From Lepidostoma basale (taxonomy: Eukaryota; Arthropoda; Insecta; Trichoptera; Lepidostomatidae), in contig JAHDVF020000880.1 of NCBI GenBank assembly GCA_022606425.2, positions 1-64,000 on the forward strand: DNA of 64,000 bases, written 5' to 3'. A program made the translations under genes and the position numbers. The notes beneath the pieces were generated by a model that was not told where the DNA came from, searched no databases, and was given only the letters and a program-made list of their open reading frames with translations. This document shows, in pieces, positions 52,430 through 62,478 of this stretch (position 1 is the first letter of the stretch; the number at the start of each line of letters is the position of its first letter).

Positions 52430-53795
52430 TGTGAATTACAATAATGTCACATTTATAATGTGAAAACACGTATCCTTTATCTAGTCTATTACTGTCATTT
52501 CAATGGTAAAGTACTTTACTATTTAATTCACAAAAATGCACATGTTTCTAAATTTAAAATTGTAAAATATCATCGTATTTCTAGTGTGAAAAGGCGTTTC
52601 CTTTATTCCCCTTCTATCATTGTGCTGTGTCTTTTCGATATCATTTGATCAGAAAAGTACTTAACTATACGAGAATAATTCACAAAAACGTAGGTGTTTC
52701 TAAATTTAAAATTGTGAATGACAATAATGTCATATTTATAATGTGAAAAGACGTATTTTTTTTGCTAGTCTATCACTATGTTGTGTCATTAAAGTACTTT
52801 ACTAGTTAATTCACAAAAATATACAAGTTTCTAAATTCGAAATTGTGAAATATCATCATGTTTCTAGTGTGAAAAGACGTATCCTTTATTGCTCTTCTAT
52901 CACTGTGTTGTGTCTTTTTAATATCATTTGATCAGAAAAGTACTTAACTATACGAGTATAATTCATAACAAAACGTAGGTGTTTCTAAATTCAAAATTGT
53001 GAATGTCAATAATGTCACATTTATAATGTGAAAATACGTATCCTTTATTGCTAGTCTGCTGCGTCATTTCAATGATAAAGTACTTTACTATTTAATTCCC
53101 AAAAATGTACATGTTTCTAAATTCAAAATTGTAAAATATCGTCATATTTCTAGTGTGAAAAGACGTATCCTTTATTGCTCTTCAATCACTGTGCTGTGTC
53201 TTTTTAATATCATTTGATCAGAAAAGTACTTAACTATACGAGTATAATTCATAACAAAACGTAGGTGTTTCTAAATTCAAAATTGTGAATGTCAATAATG
53301 TCACATTTATAATGTGAAAATACGTATCCTTTATTGCTAGTCTGCTGCGTCATTTCAATGATAAAGTACTTTACTATTTAATTCCCAAAAATGTACATGT
53401 TTCTAAATTCAAAATTGTAAAATATCGTCATATTTCTAGTGTGAAAAGACGTATCCTTTATTGCTCTTCAATCACTGTGCTGTGTCTTTTCAATATCATT
53501 TGATCAGAAAAGTACTTAACTATACGAGTATAATTCACAAAAAATTAATATGTTTCTAAATTCAAAATTGTGAATGACAATAACGTCATAATTCTAGTGT
53601 GAAAAAGACGTATCGATTGTTGCTCTTCTATCACTGTGCTGTGTCTTTTCAATATCATTTGATCAGAAAAGTACTTAACTATACGAGTATAATTCACAAA
53701 AAACGTAGGTGTTTCTAAATTCAAAATTTTGAACGATAATAATGTCATAATTCTAGTGTGAAAAGACGTATCGATTATTGCTCTTCTGTCAGTGC
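52430..53795. repeat. Satellite-like array, 286-bp dimeric unit
   Basis: Alternating subunits of about 127 and 159 bp form a 286-bp higher-order unit: 'tcctttattgctagtct' at 53041 and 53327, 'tcctttattgctcttc' at 53168 and 53454, exactly 286 apart. The two central units are near-identical; the outer ones (52470, 52590, 52750, 52875, 53606, 53766) are diverged. Shared phrases: 'tgatcagaaaagtacttaac', 'gtgtttctaaattcaaaatt'. It runs to within about 50 bp of the host exon at 53842. Confidence 0.93.
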
Positions 53796-53841
53796 GCTGT
53801 CTTTTTTCGGCGGTTGCGTAAGGCGGACGAGATGCTCGTAC

Positions 53842-53913
53842 CTCGAGTGGGAGAGGACCCTCTGTCTCTCCAGTTGCACCTCCAGCGTGGAGACCTCGAA
53901 CGTCATGATGTCC
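53842..53913 (-). CDS. Internal host exon, coiled-coil-like protein (exon b)
   Basis: Acceptor 'atctgtgcgcag' on the minus strand, then a 72-nt exon reading (x)DIMTFEVSTLEVQLERQRVL then SHS(R), to a donor-like GTACGAG at 53841. It begins and ends in the same phase, so skipping it would keep frame. Alternatively the frame stays open past the donor as RYEHLVRLTQPPKKDSALTE-EQ to a TAA inside the satellite at about 53778, making it a terminal exon. Charged, helical composition. E-V-Q-L-E-R-Q-R-V-L-S-H-S-R-Y-E parallels E-T-Q-L-T-R-Q-N-L-L-Q-S-R-Y-D-E of exon a (59471-59605), on the same strand 5.6 kb upstream. Protein family not recognised. Confidence 0.6.
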
Positions 53914-54302
53914 CTGCGCACAGATGGGAGCCCAGATCATTATTCACGTTTCCACTTAATTACACTTAATACCTACCCAATTTGTCGATCAACTTTTTGC
54001 GGGTCCTGTTATGGGCCAGATTAATCGTTATTGATCGAACGGTTGCATTTATAATTAAAACTGTGCCCAAAGCTTCTGATAAAAATTAATAAATTGTTGC
54101 CAGTAAATCACATTGTAATAAAAACTTATTTATTTTTACTGGCTATGAGGCGTTGAGAGCAGTCAACAATAAACATTATATTATATATTTAAAAAAAACA
54201 TTTAGTTTTTTGTGATTTGCTGTATAAAAAATATGAATTGATTGCTTGATAATATGAATCTTAATAAACCGAAATCCGAGGGATGGAAAGAATTTTTTAA
54301 TT
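53914..54302. other. Unassigned, presumed intron
   Basis: AT-rich, between exon b and a LINE-A copy. Nothing else recognised. Confidence 0.45.
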
Positions 54303-55325
54303 ATAATGACTAACTACATAACTCATCATCACGTTTCCTGAAGGTATAGGCAGAGAGGTTGGACCGTCACACTGTTCTATCCTAACATAACTCTTGCGCC
54401 TCTTATACATTTGGACACCGTGACATTCACGCTCGTCGATTATTCTGTCTTCGAACAAGCTCGCCTTTAAGTAATTGATTAATTTGGTCATGCCATGTTT
54501 TCTTCTGCCTCCCTTGACTTCGTTTTCCATTCACACTACTTTTTTTTTAATTTTAAACTATTATTTCATCATTCATTACATATATCCTTTCTTAATTTTA
54601 TTTAGGACGCATTCGTTCCTTTCTTACTTTTTCCTTTGGTATTCTATCGTGTATTGTTTTAACACTCATTCTTCTTAGCGATATCAATTCTACGGTATTA
54701 ATTATACTTTTTTAGTACAGTAGCGTTAAAAGCGTACTGCTGTACGAATGTGAGACTTGGAAATCTACCGCGGACGTTATTGGTAAACTACAGGTGTTTA
54801 AATAGGTGCGTTCGCTCAATATACAAAATCTATGGGCCCCAAACAGTGTCAAATGCCGTTCTTTGGACCATGGCAGGCGAAAAGCCAATAAGAGAACAAG
54901 TCGCTAGACGAAAATGGCAGTGGATCGGTCACACTCTGAGACGGAACCCAGCCGCTCAGGGCGCACTATACTGGTCCCCTATGGGGGAAAGAGAAAGCGA
55001 GGCAGACCTAGAGCCACCTGGAGAAGAACCCTGCAGGACGAGGTGAAGACAGCAGGCCTCACTTGGGATGATGTTATAATCATACTTTTTTATCTTTCTT
55101 CTGCCAACTCCGAGCTTTACTTCCATACATAAGGCACTTGAACTTTACTATATACCGCCATCTTTGATTCAGTCGATATATTTAAATTTAAATTTACAGT
55201 GATAATTTTGAGTGCATAATTTATTTTGTATCCAGCACCAACCCTTCTTTCCATGTCTTTCTAAAATGTTTGGTCTCCTGTAAACATACTTCCCAGATAG
55301 ATAAATTCGGTTGAAAACTTGCTCC
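54303..55325 (-). mobile_element. LINE-A copy split by LINE-X
   Basis: Parts 54303-54716 and 55071-55325. Minus strand: NRFIYLGSMFTGDQTF-type text, KDMERRVGAGYKIN, MYGSKARSWQKKDK, KTIHDRIPKEK, NEVKGGRRKHGMTKLINYL. Old and highly diverged. The frame is contiguous across the insert. Confidence 0.75.
54717..55070 (+). mobile_element. LINE-X 3' ORF fragment nested in LINE-A
   Basis: CVRSIYKIYGPQTVSNAVLW, EKPIREQVARRKWQWIGHTL, RRNPAAQGALYWSPMGER, then in another frame GKRKRGRPRATWRRTLQDEV and KTAGLTWDDV. The KWQWIGHTLRR...GKRKRGRP...TWRR pattern is a widespread LINE C-terminus. Flanking similarity ATACTTTTTT at 54707-54716 and 55081-55090 suggests the TSD. Confidence 0.75.
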
Positions 55326-55510
55326 AATATAATAAGGTTTCTATATGAGGATTTATTGTATCTCAATAGAGACGAAGATGCCAATTGTTTTCTGGGAACA
55401 GAATATGGTGGTCGAGGCGCTTACAGGACTTATGACCTTTCATTGGTTGGTTTAAGCGACATTCCCCATTCCTCCCTTCTTACGACCCGACTTAAAGTTT
55501 CTACACATTG
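55326..55510 (+). repeat. Dispersed repeat II, copy 1
   Basis: 'tattgtatctcaatagagac', 'gaatatggtggtcgaggcg', 'tgacctttcattggttggtt' match 59822-60000. Family unknown. Confidence 0.65.
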
Positions 55511-56063
55511 CATAAAAGAAAAAAAGAAAAAAATCGGTATTTAATGATAAAGAAGCCTAGCTAACGCTGATAGACTAGACCAGAGATTGTAAGGATTAAT
55601 AAATTTTGCATGAACATTCATCAAAGCCTATTAATAAAATCTTCATAGTATTTTTTAGCTATTTTATCCACCAGCTCTGCCTAACCTCATGGAGAAACTA
55701 CTTAATGGTTCATTACTTATTATATAAATATTTATTAAATGCATTACCTCATCCGAATGTATTCCGCTTCATCCTTGGGATTGATTGTGTATTGGCAGGA
55801 GAGGTACCACAACCTCTGCTCTTTCAGCTTTGTAGTTAACTAAAAAAAACATACAATATTGTAAACTTTGATACGAATCCATTATATGTAATTTGACATA
55901 TTTAAAAAAACAATTAAACACCTTTTCACTTAAAACTTATATATATAAAATAACAAAACACTTTTCGTTTAAGCACGGTATGTTTTTTTTCCTTTTCACT
56001 TAGTATAAACCATATTATTTGAGTTAATTTATTATTTGAGTTTATTTATTAATAATAATATAA
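55511..56063. other. Unassigned non-coding sequence
   Basis: Nothing recognised. Confidence 0.5.
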
Positions 56064-56572
56064 CCTCTATACCAAAGTACGAGAACAAGTCAGTAAAGCC
56101 TCTGCCGTATCAGGGTGTCTTAAGAATCTGGTCTGGAGGAACAAGCACATGCGTATTGACAGCAAGATCAGAATTTATAAAACATGCGTGCGACCTATCA
56201 TGACGTACGCTGTAGAGACTCGGGCCGACGCTGTGCGAACCAAGGGACTACTAAGAACATCGAAGATGAAGGTCCTAAGATCAATTACTGGAAAAACTCT
56301 CCGAGATCGTGTCCGCAACGTAAACATAACAAAAACTTGCGAAATAGAGGATATCGTTCAGTGGATTAGATCCAGAAGAAGATACTGGAGGGACCATGTA
56401 GCCCGAATGGATGGTGACAGACTTGCATACACAGCCCCTTATGAAATCCCTTCCGGACACCGCCCACCTGGAAGACCGCCTAAGAGGATGGAAGGACAAC
56501 TGGACCTCATCATCCGGCGAGACATGATTCCTGTGTCACAGATCGTCAGATCTATTAAAAGAAGAAGATGAC
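56064..56572 (+). mobile_element. LINE-D 3' ORF end, best copy
   Basis: Reads VREQVSKASAVSGCLKNLVW, RNKHMRIDSKIRIYKTCVRP, IMTYAVETRADAVRTKGLLR, TSKMKVLRSITGKTLRDRVR, NVNITKTCEIEDIVQWIRSR, RRYWRDHVARMDGDRLAYTA, PSGHRPPGRPPKRMEGQLDL, then an Arg-rich GAA-tail translation. Open over more than 500 bp; 5' truncated downstream of the RT core. Youngest LINE-D copy here. Confidence 0.88.
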
Positions 56573-57122
56573 GACGAGTAAGACTCCTTTCGAAATATCC
56601 ATATATTTATACTGCTTTATTTCTAGAGAGATATTATATGATATATTGTTATACAAGATATATCAAGACACACGATTTTTTACGCACGCACAATTTATTT
56701 TACTGACATTTTAAAACGCCTTCTTTCGAAGAATGTTAATCATCCGTAGCAGAATTTGAACTCGTAACCTTTTGATATCCGATCGAGAGATATGGCCATG
56801 ACCAACAAAATTATAAATAATCAATAATTGACCATTTATCCAACAGATAATATAACGGGAATAAGAGATATTTCAATCTAAAAAGATACCGTTGTTTTCA
56901 ATCCGAATCTAGTATTGTTTATGGATGATGAATATTCATTATGTAATAACAATAGACAACAGTCGATGTTTTGAAAATCTGGAATTTATTTCTGAACCAC
57001 GGTCGAGATATGCCGTTTTGCTTGCCGTCAAGAATGCGTGACTAAGTGTAATAAAGTTTATTGTTTTACTTTGTAATCAAGCGTTTGGAATTTGTTGATA
57101 ATATCATAAATCTTGTATGGAC
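56573..57122. other. Unassigned non-coding sequence
   Basis: Nothing recognised. Confidence 0.55.
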
Positions 57123-57132
57123 TTGATCTTCT

Positions 57133-57631
57133 AACTAACTAGCTAACTAACCATCACGCCGTCTCCCCGAAGGGGTAGGCAGAAAGAATGGACTGCCACA
57201 CTTTTATTTCCTGACATATTTCTCTCGCTTCCTCAACGTCATACATCGTGTCATGCACGCGCGTCGTTTTATCTGACTCCTCACATGGCCGACATTCAAT
57301 ATTTGATTTCTTTGATCGTGCCACGTTTTCCTCGGTCTTCCTCTATTTCTGGTTCCTTTACATCATTAAAATATAATTTTTTTACCATTCTTTCTTCATT
57401 CATTCTTTCCATATGTCCAAACCATCTTAATAATCCTTTCATTATTTTGTTCATGTCATTCGCACCGCATTCACTTCTTATATTTTCATTCGACACTCTA
57501 TCATACACATAGTATCTACACATTCGTCTAAGAGATCTCATTTCTACTGCATTTATTCTACTTTCATCCTTCTTTTGCCAGTTCCATGCTTCGCTTCCAT
57601 ACATAAGGGTCGGTAGAAGAACACCATAGAT
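57133..57631 (-). mobile_element. LINE-A1 insertion with TSD
   Basis: Minus strand MYGSEAWNWQKKDESRINAV, EMRSLRRMCRYYVYDRVSNE, NIRSECGANDMNKIMKGLLR, WFGHMERMNEERMVKKLYF and the 3' end. Flanked by a perfect 10-bp duplication TTGATCTTCT (57123-57132, 57632-57641). 499 bp, 5' truncated. Confidence 0.92.
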
Positions 57632-57641
57632 TTGATCTTCT

Positions 57642-58146
57642 ATTGGAAGAAAAACGCCACAACCAAGCTAGCTCTCAAGATAATTCCCCGCAGTTTGCAA
57701 GGTCGCGGGTTTGAATGGTGCTGGTAGCGGTGGTGATAAGTTTATTAATAATCTGACGTTTTTCAGAAACATTTCATTTACCAAAAATATACCACCACGT
57801 TGTTGTGTCCAAGAAAACTGATTTTAAATTGTGATAAAAAAAAATTTAGATAAATTTTGTATTTAAACTCCACGGGTAGGTACTATGAAATCATGATAAA
57901 AAAATATGGGTTCATTTCATTTCATGTCAATATATTCAATTGCTGCGGAGTTACACGCGTTTTTGTAAACAACAAAAGTCAATTTTTAGATTTATACTAT
58001 GTCTGATTTTGTTGAGCGCAGAATTTGCATTATCTTTTGTTTGCTGAATTCTGCCGAGGAAACGTTGAGAATGTTGCACGAAGACCTTTGGTGATGAGGG
58101 TATGTCAAAAAAAAAACTCGTGTAATTCTTGCAAACAAACGAACAA
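57642..58146. other. Unassigned non-coding sequence
   Basis: Nothing recognised. Confidence 0.5.
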
Positions 58147-58660
58147 ACCTTCACGCCGTTTCTTTGCAGGAATAGGCAGAGATAATGGACCGCAACACTT
58201 CTCTATTCTGGTACATCTCTCTAGCTTCCTCCACATTCATACAGCGAGTCATACACGCATGTCGATTCTTCCGACTTCTAGCATGACCAAACTTTAAAAT
58301 TTGATTAATTTGGTCATGCCATGTTTTCCTCGGTCTGCCTCGACTCCACACTCTATTTACATCTTAACGTATACTTTCTTAATCATTCTTTCTCCATCCG
58401 TGCGCTCCATATGTCCGAACCAACGCAGCGATCCTTTCATAATTTTGTTCATAATACCTTCTTCCGCTCTAAATTCCTTTCTTATATCAGCATTTGGGAT
58501 TCTGTCGTGTATCGTTTTACATACATACGAATTAGGGACCTCATCTCTACCGCATATATTCTGCTCTCATCTTTCTTCTGTCAGTTCCATGTTTCGCTTC
58601 CAAACATTAGGGTTAGGACCAGAACTCCATTGTGAACGGTCGTTTAGCTTTCAGTGATTC
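58147..58660 (-). mobile_element. LINE-A2 copy
   Basis: Minus strand: LMFGSETWN, KDESRIYAVEMRSLI, NDTRQNPKCRYKKGI-type text, MNKIMKGSLRWFGHMERTDG, MWSRGRPRKTWHDQINQIL, KFGHARSRKNRHACMTRCMN, VEEAREMYQNREVL. Tail TTTG-rich ('acaaacaaacgaacaaacc'). Confidence 0.85.
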
Positions 58661-58664
58661 TCGC

Positions 58665-58745
58665 CATATTTGATAATGCCATTATGATGCGAAATATGTC
58701 ACTCTCATAAAATAACTTCTTAAAATCATATGTTTTCATCAATAT
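58665..58745 (+). mobile_element. MITE-1 fragment
   Basis: 'catatttgataatgccatta', 'cgaaatatgtcactctcata', 'tatgttttcatcaatattaa' are the right-half MITE-1 modules. Confidence 0.5.
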
Positions 58746-59004
58746 TAAATAGGTCATATTCAAAAAATTTAAAGAGCCTCCACGTGTGTGAATAAAGTGA
58801 AATTACAAAAAAAAATAACACCCAGTGCCCCTGGACGCGACACAAAGTCGGCAAAACCTTTCACCATAATGCCATGAGAAAGAGAACACAGAAAGTCCTT
58901 TATATGTAGCTTGCCGTCGGTTCGAAGATGAAGATATAAAAAGGTTGAAAAATTTAGGTTGAATGTTTGCGTTGTTACGTAATAAATACATTTACCCGTT
59001 GTAT

Positions 59005-59441
59005 ATACTGCCGGTGATGACGTATGGGATGGAAACTATGACCCTCACCAAGAGAAATGTAGAAAGATTAAGAGTCACGCAGCGTTCCATGGAAAGACAT
59101 ATGCTCGGCGTCAGTCTCCGAGATAAAATCAGAAATCAGGAGATTAGACGCCGACCAAAAATAACGGAAATCAGGGAACGACTAGCGAGACTGAAGTGGC
59201 AATGGACGGGTCATGTGGCGAGACAGAGTGAGGAGAGATGGACCCAGAAAATAATAAGGTGGAGACCATGGGAGAATAGGAGAAACGTCGGCAGGCCGCA
59301 AAAAAGGTGGGCCGACGACATTGCTGCCGTGGGGGGGGAAATGTGGCTACGGCTGGCAGGAGATAGAGACAAGTGGAAGGGAAGGGAAGAGGCCTATGTC
59401 CAGCAGTGGACCGATAAAGGCTGACGAAGAAGAAGAAGAAG
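59005..59441 (+). mobile_element. LINE-B (RTE-like) insertion with TSD next to host exon
   Basis: ILPVMTYGMETMTLTKRNVE, RLRVTQRSMERHMLGVSLRD, KIRNQEIRRRPKITEIRERL, ARLKWQWTGHVARQSEERWT, WENRRNVGRPQKRWADDIAA, EEAYVQQWTDKG, stop, then (GAA)5. Open throughout. Flanked by a perfect 11-bp TSD ACCCGTTGTAT (58994-59004 and 59442-59452). Its 3' end is 29 bp from the splice donor of the host exon on the opposite strand. Confidence 0.93.
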
Positions 59442-59470
59442 ACCCGTTGTATCAAAATGTTGGTATTTAC

Positions 59471-59605
59471 CTCGTCATATCGTGATTGAAGAAGATTCTG
59501 CCTGGTCAGTTGAGTCTCCACAAAGTCTCTCAATCCCACGGCGGCTGAACGCGGAGACATGTCTTCTCGGAGTTCTCTCTCCTTGGCTTCTCTGTCGGCT
59601 TTTTC
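59471..59605 (-). CDS. Internal host exon, coiled-coil-like protein (exon a)
   Basis: Minus strand acceptor 'ttatgtgttacag' at 59606, then a 135-nt phase-0 exon: EKADREAKERELREDMSPRS, AAVGLRDFVETQLTRQNLLQ, SRYDE, followed by donor GTAAAT at 59470. Dense in E/K/R/Q/L with heptad-like spacing, suggesting an alpha-helical coiled coil. GC-rich, no repeat family. Same strand as exon b and likely the same gene, which is therefore interrupted by more than 5 kb of repeats. Not identified further. Confidence 0.7.
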
Positions 59606-59821
59606 CTGTAACACATAACATAATCGAATTAATTCTTAATTTAATTTAATGACATGTTAAAAAGTGGCACACATGAATAATATCTCTGAAGAGGGAAGAC
59701 TATGTCCTTATTACACGCATAGTATAATTACCATTCTTATACAGTTAAAAATAACTTTTTTTTAAACGGTTATTTGCAGACAAATTCTGGATTTTACCTA
59801 TTGCGGGTTAATCATTTTTAA

Positions 59822-60000
59822 GGATTGATTGTATCTCAATAGAGACGAAGATGTAAATGGTTTTTTTTTGGAAACCGAATATGGTGGTCGAGGCGTTTAC
59901 AGGATTTATGACCTGTCATTGGTTGGATTAAGCGATCGCTTTATGTTAACAACATCCCCCATTCCGCCCTTCTTACGATCACACCACGTCTGGCAAATTT
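59822..60000 (+). repeat. Dispersed repeat II, copy 2
   Basis: 'gattgtatctcaatagagac', 'gaatatggtggtcgaggcgt', 'tgtcattggttggattaagc'. Partner of 55326-55510; has an extra 'tttatgttaacaacat' insertion. Confidence 0.65.
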
Positions 60001-60357
60001 TTGGAAGTTGTATATATGCTTCTATGTTGCACCACACTTCACATGTTACTAGTTAAATCTACACTAGCGCCATCTATTAAGAATATTGCAGTTCGTTATA
60101 TTTTATTTCATTATCGGAATAACTATGTAGTTAAATTAAAATAGAGGCTAGTAAGGTGCCTTCATATGTAGTGTTACTAAAACTATAATACCTGACGCTC
60201 CTGGAAATGGCACAAAGCCGTCAAAAACTTTTCACCGCAATAATAATAAATGAAATGATTTGAAAGCGCCATTTTCATGAATTAAACACCTCGAGTAGTT
60301 AAAACCCTAGCCCTTATACTTAAAAGTATTTTATTCATTTATTTTTCATTTAATTTA
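60001..60357. other. Unassigned non-coding sequence
   Basis: Nothing recognised. Confidence 0.5.
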
Positions 60358-60553
60358 TTTATTTATAAAGATTACAAACATTACAGATGCGTCCAAGTTG
60401 TCTGCAACCTCAAATTTACCTAATTAGATATACTCGTACATATTTTCAAAATAACATTTAAAAAATAACAAAATACATAAATACTACGGCATCAGAGATA
60501 ACAATCACAACATTGATTTTGCATCTCTGAGGCAACTCACACTATCACGAAAT
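60358..60553 (-). mobile_element. LINE-type 3' UTR with AAAT tail
   Basis: Minus strand sequence ends in 'tctttataaataaataaat' repeats and carries 'tgcctcagagatgcaaaatc' upstream. Likely the 3' UTR of a LINE, possibly of LINE-L or LINE-Z type. No ORF. Confidence 0.4.
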
Positions 60554-60690
60554 ATCAAATCAAATCAAATATGTCGACCTCCGAGGCGACCCGATTAACA
60601 ATAAGATTGCCCTACCCACAGGCATAACCATTGGCAGGTTGGTTCTGCAGCGCGGCAAATAAAACAATCTGTGCTGTTTTTGACGAAGTA
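60554..60690 (-). mobile_element. LINE-Z terminal fragment
   Basis: Minus strand: LFYLPRCRTNLPMVMPVGR then AILLLIGSPRRSTYL, followed by a tail of TGATT repeats (seen as 'aaatcaaatcaaat' at 60561). The same order as 26390-26742. Confidence 0.6.
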
Positions 60691-60744
60691 TAATTTTAGT
60701 ATGAGGGCTGCACCTGACGCAATTGATCAACACTTACACCAGGA

Positions 60745-61005
60745 TATGATCATTTCAAAGGTGCGTTTTTAGTCTCAGTCTAAACTCTGATGGGTTCTCG
60801 ATGCGCTTTAGGCCTGAAGGAAGATTGTTCCATGCTGAAAGGCTGACTACAACGAAGGCTCGGTCGCCAAAATTTGTGCGAGGGCAGTGTTTCAATACAG
60901 ACAATCTAACCACCGCAAAATACATTGATTATTGCAATGTAGACTGCCTCGTATTCAGGCTCTCGGTGATAAAGAGTTCTGATATATAAGCTGGTGCAAT
61001 GACAA
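60745..61005 (-). mobile_element. LINE-L (CR1/L2-like) fragment
   Basis: Minus strand: IAPAYISELFITESLNTRQS, TLQ, then CPRTNFGDRAFVVVSLSAWN, NLPSGLKRIENPSEFRLRLK. The same series as 36680-36920. Confidence 0.8.
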
Positions 61006-61009
61006 AAGA

Positions 61010-61345
61010 AAGTATTTTGGTTATGGGAATATCTATGTTGGGTATATCACTTAGAGACCATATAACCAACGCGGAGATCAGAAGACGCACCATATGGTAC
61101 GCATTGCTAGAATGATGTGACAGTGGGCTGGACATATGTGCCGAGGGATGGTGGAAGATGGAGCCAGAAAGTTACTGAATGGAGGCTAATGTTGGGTCGA
61201 AAAAGTGTCGGTAGACAGCACACCAGGAGGAGCGATGATATTGTGTAGACGGCGGGAAGGGCCTGGAGAACACTGGCAAGAGATCGAGAGTGATGGCGTG
61301 GGGGTGAAAAGGTTTACTTCTAGCAGTAAATGGAGACAGGCTGAC
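61010..61345 (+). mobile_element. LINE-B degraded 3' end
   Basis: SMLGISLRDHITNAEIRRRT, VRIARM, stop, QWAGHMCRGMVED, VSVDSTPGGAM-type frames and 'tctagcagtaaatggagaca'. Heavily frameshifted. Confidence 0.7.
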
Positions 61346-61422
61346 GATTATTCTAGATAACAAAGAATATCCGTTATTTTATTGTAGAAAATTTTACATA
61401 TACGAGTATAATATAATAACGT

Positions 61423-62445
61423 ATACACGGAAAGCACTGCTAGTGTCAGAGTAAATGGAGATCTTACAGCCTGGTTTGATATCAATAAAGGTGTCAAACA
61501 AGGTTGCGTAATGTCCCCGTGGTTATTTAATCTGTATATGGACAATTGTATGAGAGAGCTGAAAGGGTTGGATGTAGGTGCCAAAATGAGCGGAGTGTCA
61601 GAAAGCTGTCTCTTGTATGCGGATGACGCTGTCCTACTTGCTGACAACGAGCATGAACTACAAGTCCTGGTGAATTGTATGTATGAGGTATGCATGCGAA
61701 ATGATCTGATGATGAATGTTAATAAGTCCAAAGTAATGATTTTTGAAAAGGAAGAGACCACGACAGTCTGCAACATTAGCGTGAATGGTGAAAACTTGGA
61801 GCAAGTAGTTGAGTTTGTGTATTTAGGTAGTATGTTTACAAGAGATGGGAGGGTGGAGAGGGATATTGAAAGAAGGGTTGGGGCAGGCAACAAAGTGAAT
61901 GGTGCACTTAAAGTTGTCATCGCAAACAAAAACCTATCCAAAAAAGCTAGAATGGCAGTGCACAATGGTGTTCTTCTACCGACCCTTATGTATGGAAGCG
62001 AAGCATGGAACTGGCAAAAGAAGGATGAAAGTAGAATAAATGCAGTAGAAATGAGATCTCTTAGAAGAATGTGGATACTCTGTGTATGATAGAGTGTCGA
62101 ATGAAAATATAAGAAGTGAATGCGGTGCGAATGATGGTGTCATGAACAAAATAATGAAAGGATCATTAAGATGGTTTTGGACATATGGAAAGAATGAATG
62201 AAGAAAGAATGGTAAAAAAATTATATGTTAATGATGTAAATGGTACCAGAAATAGAGGAAGACCAAGGAAAACGTGGCTCGATCAAATAAATCATATATT
62301 GAATGTCGGCCATGTGAGGAGTCAGAGAAATCGACGCGCGTGCATGACACGATGTATGAATGTTGAGGAAGCGAGAGAAATATGTCAGGAAAGAAAGGTG
62401 TGGCAGTCCATTCTTTCTGCCTACCCCTTCGGGGAGACGGCGTGA
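61423..62445 (+). pseudogene. LINE-A RT C-terminal half, frameshifted
   Basis: Block B GVKQGCVMSPWLFNLY, block C SCLLYADDAVLLA, block D NKSKVMIF, block E FVYLGSMFTRDG, then VHNGVLLPTLMYGSEAWNWQ, RRM, where a 2-bp loss at about 62071 breaks the frame. An extra T at about 62176 restores a frame that reads MERMNEERMVKKLYVNDVNG, TRNRGRPRKTWLDQINHILN, RRACMTRCMNVEEAREICQE and ends SAYPFGETA. It lacks the upstream RT blocks, so cannot be functional. It supplies the intact C-terminus that the 48678 frame lacks. Confidence 0.9.
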
Positions 62446-62466
62446 TGGTTAGTTAGTTAGTTAGTT
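61423..62466 (+). mobile_element. LINE-A1, second long copy, with TSD
   Basis: Begins inside the RT (TESTASVRVNGDLTAW) and runs to (TTAG)4 at 62466. Flanked by a perfect 12-bp TSD ATATAATAACGT (61411-61422 and 62467-62478). 1044 bp; almost identical to 48429-50457 where they overlap. Confidence 0.95.
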
Positions 62467-62478
62467 ATATAATAACGT

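Noticed and set aside
52430..53795. LTR pair or viral array
   Set aside because: Units are contiguous tandem copies without TG...CA ends, primer-binding site or internal coding region.
61348..61965. 205-codon minus-strand ORF
   Set aside because: Antisense shadow of the second LINE-A RT fragment, identical in style to the frame at 48742-49548.
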